DNA of 41,281 nt from Micractinium sp. NFX-FRZ (taxonomy: Eukaryota; Chlorophyta; Trebouxiophyceae; Chlorellales; Chlorellaceae): assembly GCA_029339195.1 (NCBI GenBank), contig JAPTJF010000521.1, positions 1 through 41,281 of the forward strand, in the 5' to 3' direction. Below are positions 31,201 to 40,753 of this stretch, in pieces; the stretch's first letter is position 1, and the number at the start of each line of letters is the position of its first letter. The notes beneath the pieces are model-generated. The model saw only the letters and a list, made by a program, of their open reading frames with translations, did not search any database and had not been told where the DNA came from. A program made the position numbers and the translations under genes.

Positions 31201-34200
31201 GGGAAGGGAGGGGAGGAGGGAGGGAGAGGGGTGCGGTCGCACATGGGCATGGAGAGGGGGCAGTAGGGTTTTAGAAGCATGGGAGGGAGGGGAGGGCAGG
31301 GAGGGTCTGGTGTTGCAAGGTGTTCAAGGCTATGCAGCGGGTGCTGGCCGCCGCGGGCGAGCTGGCAGTTGAGGGCGACAAGTTGGCTGAGAATGGTGGG
31401 CCCACTGCCACGGCACCAGTGTGTTGGGCCAGGGCTGTGCCAGCTCATGTGTCCAATCTTGCAGGCTGCTGCATATGCCCTGCGCAAGGCAGTAGCAGCA
31501 GCATGCAAGACTGGGCCGACGCGCTGGCACAGCACCGGCCCGACAAGCTGGTGCCGTGGCGGCGGTGGAGACTCCTCCCCCCCTCATTCTGGTTGAAACA
31601 CACAGAACTGCAAGCTCGCGCATGTGCTGACCAGCAGTGGGGAGGGCAAGAACCATGGAGGCTACCCCCTGCCCCTCCTGCGCCCCTTGCCCCCCGCCCA
31701 CATGCCTCCTCCTTCCGCCCCCCGGCCGCCTCCCTCCACATGCCACCCGCAGCCGCATCCTGAACCACTGGGTGTCCCGCTTCGACCTGTGGCCCTACCT
31801 GGAGCGCTTCACAATCGACGCCACCAAGGGTGGGTTGGGCCGGGAGGTCAATCCCTGTGTTTGAACAGCTCTTGTTGGCAGCGTGAGGCGGCTGGGGCAG
31901 GGTGGGTCGTATGAAGAGCAGCACACTGGGCGGCACAATGGCCTGGGCGCCCCGCCTCCCTGCCCCGGCAGCTCCCGCCCTGTCCCCCAAAATCTTAAAA
32001 CCTTACACCCTCGCCTCTTCTTCACTGCAGAGATCCTGGCTGAGATGGGTGGCAAGCCGGACTTCATCATCGGCAACTACAGGTGGGCAGGGCGCCTTTT
32101 GTGTTCCTTCTTGTCACCTGGCCAGTGATCCTCTAGCCATGGCCAGCGACAGCTGTTGAGGGCTGGGTGGGGCGGGGTGAGATGAGATGAGCAGCGAAGC
32201 TTGCAGGCTCAACAGGTGCCTCACGGGCTGGAGCGGGAGCGTGGTCGCAGTTGAGATCCACCGGCGGGTGCGGGTAAGGCAGGGAGGGCAGAGACGCTGT
32301 GCCGCTGCGTCTCCTCCGCTGTGCAGCATCAACACACCCAGAACCCCTGAACCCCTAAACCTTAGACACCCCGAGACCCTGAACCCTAAAACCTTGTTCG
32401 GGGGGCAGAGAAGCCGTGCTGCTGCAGTCGCCGCTGTGCAGCACCGTGTTCAACACCTGGCAGTGCAGTTCCAGGTGCAGCTCTTCACGCTGCGCCCGCT
32501 GTGTGCCGCCAGGTGGTTTACGGGTGCTCTCACTGCGGCAAGCATGCAGGCAGGGAGGCTTGCTGCTGCCCGGAGGTGGCCACACACACGCTATGGTCGA
32601 TCAGCAGCAGTCTTGCAGCTCGCAATCCAAGGGTGATGTGAAGTGTGTGCGTGCAGGGTGGCTGTGCACAAAGCTTGCGGCAGCTGGGCTGCAGCCCTGG
32701 CCCTCGGGTGTGCGGGTGTCTCACATCTGCTGCTGCAGCCTTGGTGGTGGATGGGCGCCACCGGCGACGTGCCACGCACTCCTGGGATGCGTCATGGGTG
32801 CACCGTTGCTGCCTGCCAAGGGCGGGCATGCGTGGGCGGGCAGATAAGTGGCAACATGGGCAGATCAACCGCAACATGGGTGTGCAGAGCAGCAGGGCTT
32901 CCCTGCACCTTCGCAAATCTACAGATGATGTGTTTGGTCGCGGAGCTTTGTGTGTGCTGCCCGTGCGCCCCCATGGGCGACTCTGCCTTGCGGTTACAAT
33001 GCCCAGTGTGCTTCAGCAGTAGTTCTGTGCTCTGTGGATACCACCCAGCCCTCGTGGTGGGTGGGCGCCGCCTCCGCCCACCCATCGCGTAGGCTGGGAT
33101 GATAGCGGGGCACGACCCACTGGTGGAGGCACAGAGGCCACAGAGGACCCCAGTGGCTCGCTGCACATGGCACATGGCAGTCTGTTTCTCTGGCCCCAGC
33201 CCCAGCCCCAGCCCCAGCCCCAGCCCACCCCTTGACTGAACAATACTTCATGTTCAGCTACTTAATCATTGCAGAGCGGCATCATTGCCTCCCCTGCCTC
33301 CCCTTGTTGTGCAGCGACGGCAACCTGGTGGCCACGCTGATGAGCCACCGCATGAACGTGACGCAGTGCAACATCGCGCACGCGCTGGAGAAGACCAAGT
33401 GAGGGGGGGGCTGGGAGGGGGAGGAAAGGGATGGTGGGTGGGCACGCCGGGCGGTGGGGGGAGGTCGTAGTAGAGGGCAGCTGTGGGGGCTGCTGGGCAC
33501 GGGCTGCACGGGCGGTCTGTATTGTTGCTTCCTCTCCTGCCACTGTGTGCCGGCTGCGCTGTGCCTCATGCATGCCCCGCCCCCCTCTCCCCGCCTCTGC
33601 CTCCCAACCGGCCCCGCCCTCCGCTCCTCCCTCCCCCCCTGTATTGCTCCTGCCCAGGTACGAGGACGCCGACATCTACTGGCAGCAGCTGGAGGACAAG
33701 TACCACTTCTCCTGCCAGGTGTGTGTGGGCGGGGAGACGTGCGATTCGTAGTTATTATTAAGACTCATGTGGGGCGGTGGGCAAGGGGCTGCTTTGTAGT
33801 GGGTGGAGGGTGCGAGGGTGCTCTGAACAGCGAACTCTCGAGGCACGAGTTCTGTGCTGGGTTGTGCCACAAGTTCCACTTCTCGTGCCAGGTGGGGGCG
33901 GGGGGTGGGCCTCCTGCCAGGTGGCCAAGGGGGGCGTAATGAACCACGTGGCCCCTGAACCCTTCCCTGCTTGGCCCGCTCCCATATCCTCCTGTCATCT
34001 CAAACGCTGTGCACAGGCGACCGCATACCCAGACTCTACGAACCCCACCAAATCGCTCACACCCAGTCCTTACCCGGCTTGCCTTCCTTCCTCTTCCCTG
34101 TTCGTTCAGTTCACTGCCGACCTGATTGCCATGAACTCAGCTGACTTCATCGTCACCTCCACGTACCAGGTGGGGGGCAGGGAGTGGGCCGTAGGACCGC

Positions 34201-37200
34201 AGGGTCAGGGATGGGAGGGACGCTGGGGCTGTGTTGACGGCTTGGTCTTTGAATCAATCAGATCGGAGGCGGGGCGGGCGGGGCAGCAGCTCTTTCCTCC
34301 GTGCTTAAGTGCCGCGCTGCGCCTCTGATGTGGTAGGGTGTGCCTGCTCCTTGCTTGCTGCCCCATAAACCTGCCGCCGCAAACTGCCGCCGCTGCGTCC
34401 TCCCCTCGCGCGTGCTGCCCGCAGGAGATTGCTGGGCACGAGGAGATGGTGGGGCAGTACGAGTCGTACAAGAGCTTCACCATGCCGCAGCTGTACCGCG
34501 TGGTGGAGGGAATCGACATCTACAACCCAAAGGTGGGAGGGGCACCGACCACCCTTGCCCTTGCCCTGCACAGCGTCTTTGGAGGTCCGGCGGTGGGGGC
34601 ACACACAGACGCAAGGCAGGCCAAAGGCGGCGTACTGCGTGGCACATGATGTGTGGGGGAGGTCAGGGGCATGTTCATCTCCCTGTTGGAGAGTGTTGTG
34701 TCACCCCACCGCCCCTGAGTCACATGCCCGTATGTGATGCCTTCTTGCCTCCCTGCCCTCCTCCGCTGCAGTTCAACATCGTCTCCCCGGGCGCCGACCT
34801 TGACATCTACTTCCCCTTCAAGGAGGTCAGCGGGCCTGTGTGTTGTTAAAGGGTGTGGCTGGGGAGAAAGTTGGGGTGGCATCAGCGTGCTCGGTGTGCG
34901 AATGTGGTGGCGGCGACAGTCGACCCGCTGCCGTCACTTGGAGCACCCCATCTCTACTGCTGCTGCTGCCCTCCAGCCCCTCTCAACCGGCCTCGCCCTC
35001 CCTCCCCTCCCCCTCCATTCTTCCTCACAAACAGAAGGAGCGCCGCCTGACTGGGCTGCACAAGGACATTGAAGAGCTGCTGTTCGACCCAGGCTTCAAG
35101 GGGGCCGTGGGTGAGTGGGCGAGAAGCGGTGCTCACTGGGTGGTTAGGTGCAAGGGCTGGGCACTGGGCCGCCCCACTCCCCTGATCTCACCGTCTCCGT
35201 AGCAGGCGCTGGGCCGCCCCACTCCCCTGCGCTGACCGCCTGTGTTGCCACCGTGCAGGCCACCTGGCGGACCGCAACAAGCCGATCCTGTTCAGGTGAG
35301 GGCAGGGGCCCTGTGCTGGCAGCCAGATGGTGTGCCTGGGCTGCTGCCTCCCCGTAAGCGCCCACACTCTGTGTGCTCACACCACTCGTGTGCATCCTGT
35401 GTGCTAGTGAACGACTCGGGCCCCTCCACCCTTGATCGCTAATCGCTCGCTTGACTGCCGCTGTACCGCCGCTGCCTGTTGTACTGCCGCCGTACCGCAG
35501 CATGGCCCGCCTGGACAAGGTGAAGAACCTGACGGGGCTGGCAGAGTGGTATGCCGCCAACGAGCGGCTCAGGGGGCTGGTCAACCTGGTCATCGTGGGT
35601 GAGTGGGTGCACGTGGAGGGAGGGAGGGCGTGGGTTGACTGGATGGCTGCTGTTGTGCGTATGTGGCGCGTGAGAAGGTTTTGCTTCTGGCGGTGGGTCA
35701 AGGTACCTAACCAAAGGTGCCCGCTCGGCATGCGCGCTGCTCGCGGCCCGCCGCGCATAACCCACCCTGTGTTCACCTGCGCCTGAGCTGCTCTTCCCCA
35801 GCCTCAGCCTCCTCCCCTTCCTGGTTCTCCACACCCCGCTGCTCGCACCGCAGGCGGCGTGATTGACCCGGCTGCCACGATGGACCGCGAGGAGGCGGAT
35901 GAGTGCCGCAAGATGCACGGCATCGTGGAGCAGTACAACATGAAGGACTGCTTCCGCTGGACCGTGGCGCAGGCGAGTGGGGGGCGGGGGGGACGACGCG
36001 GGCGTGTCCAGCTGTGCTGTGCTGTGCGGAAGGTGGAGAGGCACAGCATGAAGGGCTGCTTTTGCTGGAACTGTGCCGTGCTATGCTGCACTCCTCCCCT
36101 TCAGGCCCCTTAACTCACTGCTGCACTCCTGGCTCGTTAAAGACCCGTGTTTGCAGAGGCCCCCTCCTCCCCCCCACCCGCCTGCCTCGTCTTCCGCCTA
36201 CACCCTTTCGTTACACTCCCCACCCCCGCAATTGGCCGCTTCAACCTCCGTTACTCCTCGCCACCTTCTTTACCCTTGCCCTGCATCTTGCTGCTTTACG
36301 ACCCCCGCAGAAGAACCGCGTGTTCAACGGCGAGCTGTACCGATACATCGCCGACACGGGGGGCGCGTTTGCGCAGCCGGCGCTGTACGAGGGTGAGCGG
36401 GCGGGGGGCAGAGATCAGGGAGTTGAGCAAGGCAGAGGAGGAGGTTGCTTGCGGCGGTGCGCGGGCAGAGGGGCGCGACCAAGGGGGTTGTGAGATGGTC
36501 GTGGGTGAGCGGTGGGGGCTTGCAGAGGAGGAGGTTGTGTACGAGATTTGGAGCTGCAGCAGCGGCGGCCGCAGCAGCAGCAGCAGCAGCAGCAGCGGCC
36601 GCCGCAGCAGCAGCAGCAGGCCGTCGACTCTCTCGCTCGAATGCACAACCAGGGGGAGATGCCAATGGCGCGGGCAGCAGCTGCTCTGTCGTCACACCTC
36701 TGTGCCGCTCTCTGCTCTCTGCCCTCTTCCGTGCTGGGGCAGTCTGTCAACACCCTTCGTCCCAGCAGCCTTTGGCCTGGCAGAGAATCAGGCCATGACG
36801 TCTTGGCTCACAACCACTTCCTTGCATCTTGGCTCGAGCAATCTCCATCCCTCCAGTGCGGCTTTTGGCCTGTCGCTGTTGGGAGGCTCTGCAGCACCGC
36901 CCCGCCCAGAACCAGTTCGCCCCCTTCTTCCGCTTGCTCCGATTTCTCCTGCCCATTTACCCCTCCTCGCTTTCGAAGAGGAGGGGCGATTGGGCAGGAG
37001 CGTCGGGAGGCTCGCGGGAGAAGCGAGAGAATCGGGAGAAGAGGGGTATGTGTTTGTCGCAAGGAGTGTAGACTGCTGGTGCAGGGTGCTCACCCTGTGC
37101 CGCCAGCCATGGCAGGCTTCCCACCTTTACCGCCACTTTGGCGGGCTGCTTTGTATCTCTGCCATTGCCTCCCGCTGCTGCCCCTGCAGTCCTTGATCTG

Positions 37201-39360
37201 ACGGTAAATCAGGCCTTGAACTCTCCTCCTGTAAATTGCCCACCACTCCATCTCAACCCATGTCTCCCTCCCTCCTGAGTGCAGCTTTTGGCCTGACTGT
37301 GATAGAGGCCATGACCTGCGGCCTGCCCACCTTTGCCACCAACCACGGCGGCCCCTCGGAGATCATCAAGCACAAGAAGTCGGGTGGGTGGGCGCGGGGC
37401 GGGGCGGGGCGGGGCGGGCCATGTTTCACGGCTGCTGATGGCGCAGCGAGGGCCCGCGACATGTCCCCCCCCAGTCATCTGCCCCTGTGCCAACCCACCC
37501 TGCTTTACCCTTACGTGCCCCCCCCCACTCCCCAGGCTTCCACATTGACCCCTACCACGGTGCCGAGGCCGCCGACCTCATGGCCGACTTCTTCCAGCGC
37601 TGCATCAAGGTGTGGGGCCAGCAGTGATGCGGCAGCAGCGGTGCGGTGCATGCCCATGTTGACAGCAGCCAGGCAGGGTGGGGGCGGGCGACAGCGGCTT
37701 GGCTCACTGCCTGGGGCATTCCTCCCACCCACCCACCCACCCTACCGACACCTTGCTCTTTCCCCCACCCCGCTGCAGGAGCCCTCCCACTGGACCAAGA
37801 TCAGCGAGGCATCCATGGAGCGCATCTTCTCCAGGTGGGTGCCTGCTGCCCTCCCCGCCTTCCTCCCTTGCTTTTCTCGTTCTTTCTGCCTTCTGGGTGT
37901 GCGTGGAGCGCATATTCTCCAAGCGAGGCGCGGGGGGCCGGGAGGGGGCCGATGGTTGGGATTTGGCGCAGGGCGGGGGGACCCAACTTGGGGCAGGCTG
38001 GCTGGGATGGCTGCACTGCATTGTCGCACTGACGCACTGCTTGCAGCACGGCTTGGAGTGCGCCCAGCACCCCTGCCACGTGCCACACTACCACACTGAA
38101 GCTGGTGCAGCTGGCCCACCGCACGTGCGCATTCTGTCCCCAAAGCACGGCAGGCAGGCACTGCCCGCCTGCCCATGCGCTGCCCCTTCACCTCCCCTGT
38201 ACTGCTGGCAGGCACACCTGGGACCTCCTTTGCAGTACCTCTCGCTTACTCGCGCCTGTACCGCCCGCCCCCTGTGCAGGTACACCTGGTCCATCTACGC
38301 CAAGCGCCTGGTCACCCTGTCCCACATCTACACCTTCTGGAAGCACGTGACCAGCCTGGAGAGCCGGGAGACCAAGCGCTACCTGGGTGAGGGGGGGGGC
38401 GGCCCGGGGTGGTGGTGTGGTGCCGCGGGGAATTGCGTGTTGGGGGGGTGGGACGTGGTGGTGTCGTGGTCGAGGCCCGGCAGCGGGGGCGGCATCTGCT
38501 GATCCAAGGGCTGCGTCAAGGCCTGGCTGCCCTGCGCACAGTGAGCCACCCCCTTGGCACTGCTGCTCACTGTCCCTCACCCTCCTCTTTCCTCCGTGCG
38601 TGCCTTGTTGCAGAGATGTTCTACATCCTGCAGATGCGCCGCCTGGTGGCCAAGGTCGGTGCCGCACCGTGCTGTGGATAGTGGTTGTGGTGTGTTTGGT
38701 TTTGCTGGCGGGGACTTGGGCGGTCAGGGGAATGAGTGGTGCGCCGGCATGATGGATGGCAGCACTGGGCAGGGCAAGGCAAGGCGTTGGCAGCGTGCTG
38801 CCGCCCAAGCACGGCTCATGGGCGGTTGCCTGCTCGCACTGCGACACTCTCGAACGGCAGGGATGCGACGCGCCGGCGCTGTGCAGCCATGCGCGCCGGC
38901 TTCAGCTGTGGCAGCGGCGGCAGCACGGCGGCGCAACTGCCAGCTGGCCCGCGTGGGAAATGCTGCTGCTGCTGCTGTGCTGTGCTGTGCTGTGCTGTGC
39001 TGCATCCTGCCCACCTCTAGACTGCTGCCGCATGCGTGCTGCAGCACATTGTATCGTTGCTGCCGCCGCCCCGCTTGCCCACCTGCTCTCGCCCCATACC
39101 TGCCTCTGCCTGCGGGCCGGCCGGCCCATCTGCCAGCGCCCACCGGTCTGTCTGCCCACGCATCCGCCCACCCACCTGCCCGCCCCTTGCACCTCCGCGG
39201 CTGCTCTCGCGCCCATGCTTTGCTTGCGCAGATGGCTGCATCTCAGCAAGCCAAGCAGCAGACGGAGCAGCAAGTGGAGCAGCAGGAGGAGAAGCCGCAG
39301 CAGCAGCAACAGCAACCAAACCGGCCGCCCGCGCCGGCTGCACCTGCGCACGCAGCCTAG
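25250..39360 (+). CDS. SUS: Sucrose synthase, 32 exons, about 927 aa
   Basis: This enzyme reversibly converts sucrose and UDP to UDP-glucose and fructose (GT-B fold, GT4 family). Exons: 25250-25479, 25779-25868, 26295-26433, 26633-26703, 27113-27198, 27844-27923, 28140-28222, 28452-28511, 28702-28780, 29209-29319, 29502-29558, 29755-29826, 30473-30547, 31040-31176, 31753-31829, 32031-32082, 33315-33398, 33658-33718, 34110-34169, 34425-34532, 34772-34825, 35035-35110, 35259-35295, 35501-35598, 35854-35972, 36311-36392, 37285-37383, 37536-37609, 37779-37834, 38280-38386, 38614-38654, 39232-39360. All phases fit. Motifs: [75 protein letters not shown], and the catalytic E-x7-E (Glu759, Glu767) in [20 protein letters not shown]. 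The N-terminal regulatory domain typical of the plant enzyme is also present. The roughly 65-residue leader and Gln-rich tail are extra to plant enzymes (about 805 aa). Start uncertain: an in-frame ATG lies at 25106. Intron 25 has a GC donor. Confidence 0.95.
28596..28625 (+). repeat. Echo of the 5' end of sucrose synthase exon 9
   Basis: CCCGCAG then CCGGCGCGTGACCGG mirrors the true acceptor and exon start at 28702 (CTGCAG then CCAGCGCGTGAACAG), 101 bp downstream. Confidence 0.6.
28881..28935 (+). repeat. Echo of the 3' end of sucrose synthase exon 9
   Basis: CTGCTGGAGAAAAGTACGAG then GACGAG/GTGAGG repeats the exon end at 28755-28786 (CTGCTGGAGAAGCACGAG then GATGAG/GTGCGT), 135 bp downstream. 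One extra base shifts its frame. The donor-like GT is retained. Confidence 0.72.
29108..29158 (+). repeat. Echo of sucrose synthase exon 10, with stop codon
   Basis: GCAG then a segment reading [19 protein letters not shown] mirrors true exon 10 at 29209 ([17 protein letters not shown]), 97 bp away. The in-frame TAG shows it is not used as an exon. A weaker copy may start near 29033. Confidence 0.72.
30776..30948 (+). repeat. Two echoes of the 5' end of sucrose synthase exon 14
   Basis: At 30906, AACTTCCAGCTCCCAACATG then GTGGTGCTCACCCCGCATGA matches true exon 14 at 31040 (AACTTCCAGCCCGACATTGT then GGTGCTCACCCGCCTGA), 134 bp downstream. A more decayed copy around 30790-30815 (CACCATGGGTCTGACGCGCA) lies about 131 bp further upstream. 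Confidence 0.75.
32288..32460 (+). repeat. Pair of 114-bp-spaced copies of the exon 17 acceptor region
   Basis: GGCAGAGACGCTGTGCCGCT at 32287 onward and GGCAGAGAAGCCGTGCTGCT at 32403 onward both run into CCGCTGTGCAGCA and then a CAACA stretch. They resemble the region just before true exon 17 (33273-33325: GCAGAG to TTGTGCAGCGACGG). The telomere-like stretch lies between them. Confidence 0.5.
32340..32396 (+). repeat. Degenerate interstitial telomere-like motif
   Basis: CCCCTAAACC, CCCTGAACCCTAAAACC and related ACCCC units resemble the CCCTAAA (TTTAGGG) telomere repeat of plants and Chlorella-type algae. Only two exact CCCTAAA copies are present, so it is at most a relic. Confidence 0.4.
33193..33228. 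repeat. CCCCAG hexanucleotide tract
   Basis: Five to six CCCCAG units lie in the 3' part of sucrose synthase intron 16. Confidence 0.88.
33868..33897 (+). repeat. Echo of the 3' end of sucrose synthase exon 18
   Basis: AAGTTCCACTTCTCGTGCCA then GGTGGGG repeats the exon end at 33698-33723 (AAGTACCACTTCTCCTGCCA then GGTGTGT) with two changes in 20 bases. It lies 173 bp downstream and keeps a CAG/GT donor. Confidence 0.75.
35164..35229. repeat. 21-bp exact direct repeat in sucrose synthase intron 22
   Basis: CTGGGCCGCCCCACTCCCCT plus G occurs at 35164-35184 and at 35209-35229, 45 bp apart, just before exon 23. Confidence 0.9.
36036..36075 (+). repeat. Echo of the 3' end of sucrose synthase exon 25
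   Basis: GCATGAAGGGCTGCTTTTGC then TGGAA mirrors exon 25 at 35938-35966 (ACATGAAGGACTGCTTCCGC then TGGAC), 108 bp downstream. By hand, 28 of 36 aligned bases from 35928 and from 36036 are identical. A TGTGC tract (36011-36027) precedes it. Confidence 0.78.
36555..36619. repeat. CAG/GCC trinucleotide tract in sucrose synthase intron 26
   Basis: Runs of CAG are interrupted by CGGCCGC blocks. They are intronic. Confidence 0.88.
36766..37155 (+). repeat. Three echoes of sucrose synthase exon 27 in intron 26
   Basis: True exon 27 (37285) begins CTTTTGGCCTGACTGTGATA then GAGGCCATGACC. Copies: 36769 (CCTTTGGCCTGGCAGAGAAT then CAGGCCATGACG), 36862 (CTTTTGGCCTGTCGCTG), and an internal part near 37105-37150 (GGCTTCCCACCTTTACCGCC, like GGCCTGCCCACCTTTGCCAC). 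The first two are 93 bp apart. Confidence 0.7.
36946..37000. repeat. Imperfect inverted repeat in sucrose synthase intron 26
   Basis: Arms 36946-36968 and 36978-37000 (23 bp, about four mismatches) flank a 9-base loop. The arms read CTCCTGCCCATTTACCCCTC on the left and pair with GAGGGGCGATTGGGCAGGAG on the right. Weaker pairing extends outward. It could form a strong RNA hairpin between the exon 27 echoes. Confidence 0.75.
37897..37930 (+). repeat. Echo of the 3' end of sucrose synthase exon 29
   Basis: GCGTGGAGCGCATATTCTCC then AAGCGAG mirrors exon 29 at 37812-37840 (CCATGGAGCGCATCTTCTCC then AGGTGGG), 88 bp downstream. The donor is lost. Confidence 0.75.
38961..39002. repeat. TGC and TGTGC microsatellite, sucrose synthase intron 31
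   Basis: A TGC run passes into five TGTGC units. Confidence 0.85.
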
Positions 39361-39606
39361 GTGCCCAGCTGCAGTTGCAGCACCTGCTGCTGCTGCCGCT
39401 GCTGCTGCTGTTGCTGCTGGCGTTTGCAGCCTGGCAGCAGCAAAGGTGGTTGCTGCACCGCACCTGCCTGTGCAGCTTTCCTCCTCGCAGGTGGCGGGCG
39501 ATACTGAGAGCGCGCTGTGCCTGGCATGCATGACCTGATGCCCGCTGCCTTCACTTACCGCCCCGCCCCGCCCCGCCCCCTGCCCCCTGTCCCTCGCTGC
39601 CATCAG

Positions 39607-39696
39607 ATGCCGGAGGTTGGGCGCGAGGAGGAGGAGGAGGCTGCAAAGACGGATGGCGTCCCTGCGGTGCCTGTGGTGGGCTTTGGAGCCATGTGA
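39607..39696 (+). CDS. Possible alternative last exon of sucrose synthase
   Basis: After a CATCAG acceptor, an open frame starts MPEVGREEEEEAAKTDG and ends VVGFGAM-stop (30 codons with stop). Like exon 32 it is phase 0 and could be joined directly to exon 31 (38654), giving a 914-residue enzyme with an acidic instead of a Gln-rich tail. Splicing from within exon 32 (CAA/GTGGAG) is also formally possible. Sequence alone does not decide. Confidence 0.4.
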   Translation: MPEVGREEEEEAAKTDGVPAVPVVGFGAM

Positions 39697-40081
39697 GGTG
39701 GCGCTGAGCTGGCGCTGAGCTGGCGCTGATCAGGGCAGGCAGTGGTGCCCACTGGCTGACGCAATGCCAAGCCGGCACACCAACCTTGATGCTTGCTGCC
39801 CAGGACCTTCTGGCAAATCCTATCTGTACCACTCTGTGCAAGACTTGCGCGCGACAACCCACCTCCTGGGCGCGTGTGCCACACCCCGGCTTCTTCTTTC
39901 TCTCTTCTTTGTAGACCCTATGCCTTGATTGCCGCTTTCCCGTCCTGTTGCCCCTGCCCAGAGGGCAGCATGCTTGCCCTTGCCCCCCCGCACTTGCAAT
40001 GCCCGGCACTGCCCCAGACGCTGCTGCCGCCCTGTCACCACTGTTTGCTGCCTCCCTCCAAGCTGCAACCTAGCGTTGCAT

Positions 40082-40086
40082 TGTAA
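40082..40086 (+). terminator. TGTAA poly(A)-signal candidate, sucrose synthase
   Basis: TGTAA is the usual poly(A) signal of green algae. This is the only copy on the plus strand downstream of the sucrose synthase stop codons and before the opposing gene. Confidence 0.5.
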
Positions 40087-40250
40087 GCACTGGCACTGGT
40101 GCAACCTGCCGAATGGGAAAACATGTAGGATGTTTGTGAGACTGGGGAAGGCCTGTGCCTGGTGCAGGTCAGAACAGCATGCTTGCCCTTGCCTCCCGCA
40201 TCTGCGCACGCCGATTCTTTCTGTCTGCTGCGTTGTAGAAATGACACTGT

Positions 40251-40255
40251 TTACA
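40251..40255 (-). terminator. TGTAA poly(A)-signal candidate, acetolactate synthase small subunit
   Basis: TGTAA on the minus strand lies about 500 bp after the stop codon at 40754. It is placed tail-to-tail with the plus-strand motif at 40082. Confidence 0.45.
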
Positions 40256-40655
40256 GTCGTCTGGTGGAGGGGAGCAAACGGAAGTCTAAAGGGCACAGGA
40301 GAAGGTGTTTCGGGAGGTCAGGGAGCAGCAGGGACGAGGCTTGCCTCTGCCGCAAAGGAGGAGCAAAGCGAAACGCGGGGGAAATGCAGGCGAACAGCAT
40401 GATTGCCCGGGTCACACATCCACGCCGCCTGGGCAATTCCCAACAGCCCACAGCAGCGTGAGACGATTGAAGGGGCGAACAAGCTAGTAAAACAATCACG
40501 CATGCAGCGCTGTCAGCGCAAGCAGGATGGGGAGGCGCTTTGGAGTGATGGAACACGACGAGTCACTGCCACCGGGCACAAGTCACCGCCACAGGCATGG
40601 CTCGGGAGCATGCCGCGTGCCCAGCTTTCCCAGCTCCAAATCTTGGAACTCAGAG

Positions 40656-40735
40656 CATGGCGTGGATGCCCGCCACGCGGCCCAGGGTGCTTGGCGTGCA
40701 TGCCAGAATCGCGCTGCACGCACACGTCGCCACAA
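40656..40735 (-). repeat. Echo of the last acetolactate synthase exon in its 3' flank
   Basis: The plus strand CGCCACGCGGCCCAGGGTGC then TTGGCGTGCATGCCAGAATC repeats the coding exon segment CGCCACGCGCCCCAGGTACT then TGGTGTCCACGCCAGAGTC, 104 bp to the right. Read on the minus strand, the copy still gives CVQRDSG-like sequence, then diverges. Confidence 0.8.
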
Positions 40736-40753
40736 AGCACGACCACAGCGTGA

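Larger units (their letters stand above)
39361..40753. other. 3' flanks of sucrose synthase and acetolactate synthase genes
   Basis: The two genes converge here. The stretch holds a possible alternative last exon (39607-39696), the two poly(A)-like motifs and an echo of the last acetolactate synthase exon. A short stretch around 39969-39989 (GCATGCTTGCCCTTGCC) recurs at 40178-40194. No additional gene is supported. Confidence 0.45.

Noticed and set aside
32083..33314. Possible inserted gene in the 1.2-kb sucrose synthase intron 16
   Set aside because: Open frames on both strands lack domain-like sequence. The content is repeats, acceptor copies and microsatellites.
36946..37000. Possible miniature transposable element
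   Set aside because: The inverted repeat has a tiny loop and no visible target-site duplication, so I list it only as a hairpin.
36147..37196. Plus-strand open frame of 349 codons in sucrose synthase intron 26
   Set aside because: It overlaps exon 26 in another frame and is carried by the CAG tract (poly-Ser). Its AFGL pieces are exon echoes, not a gene.
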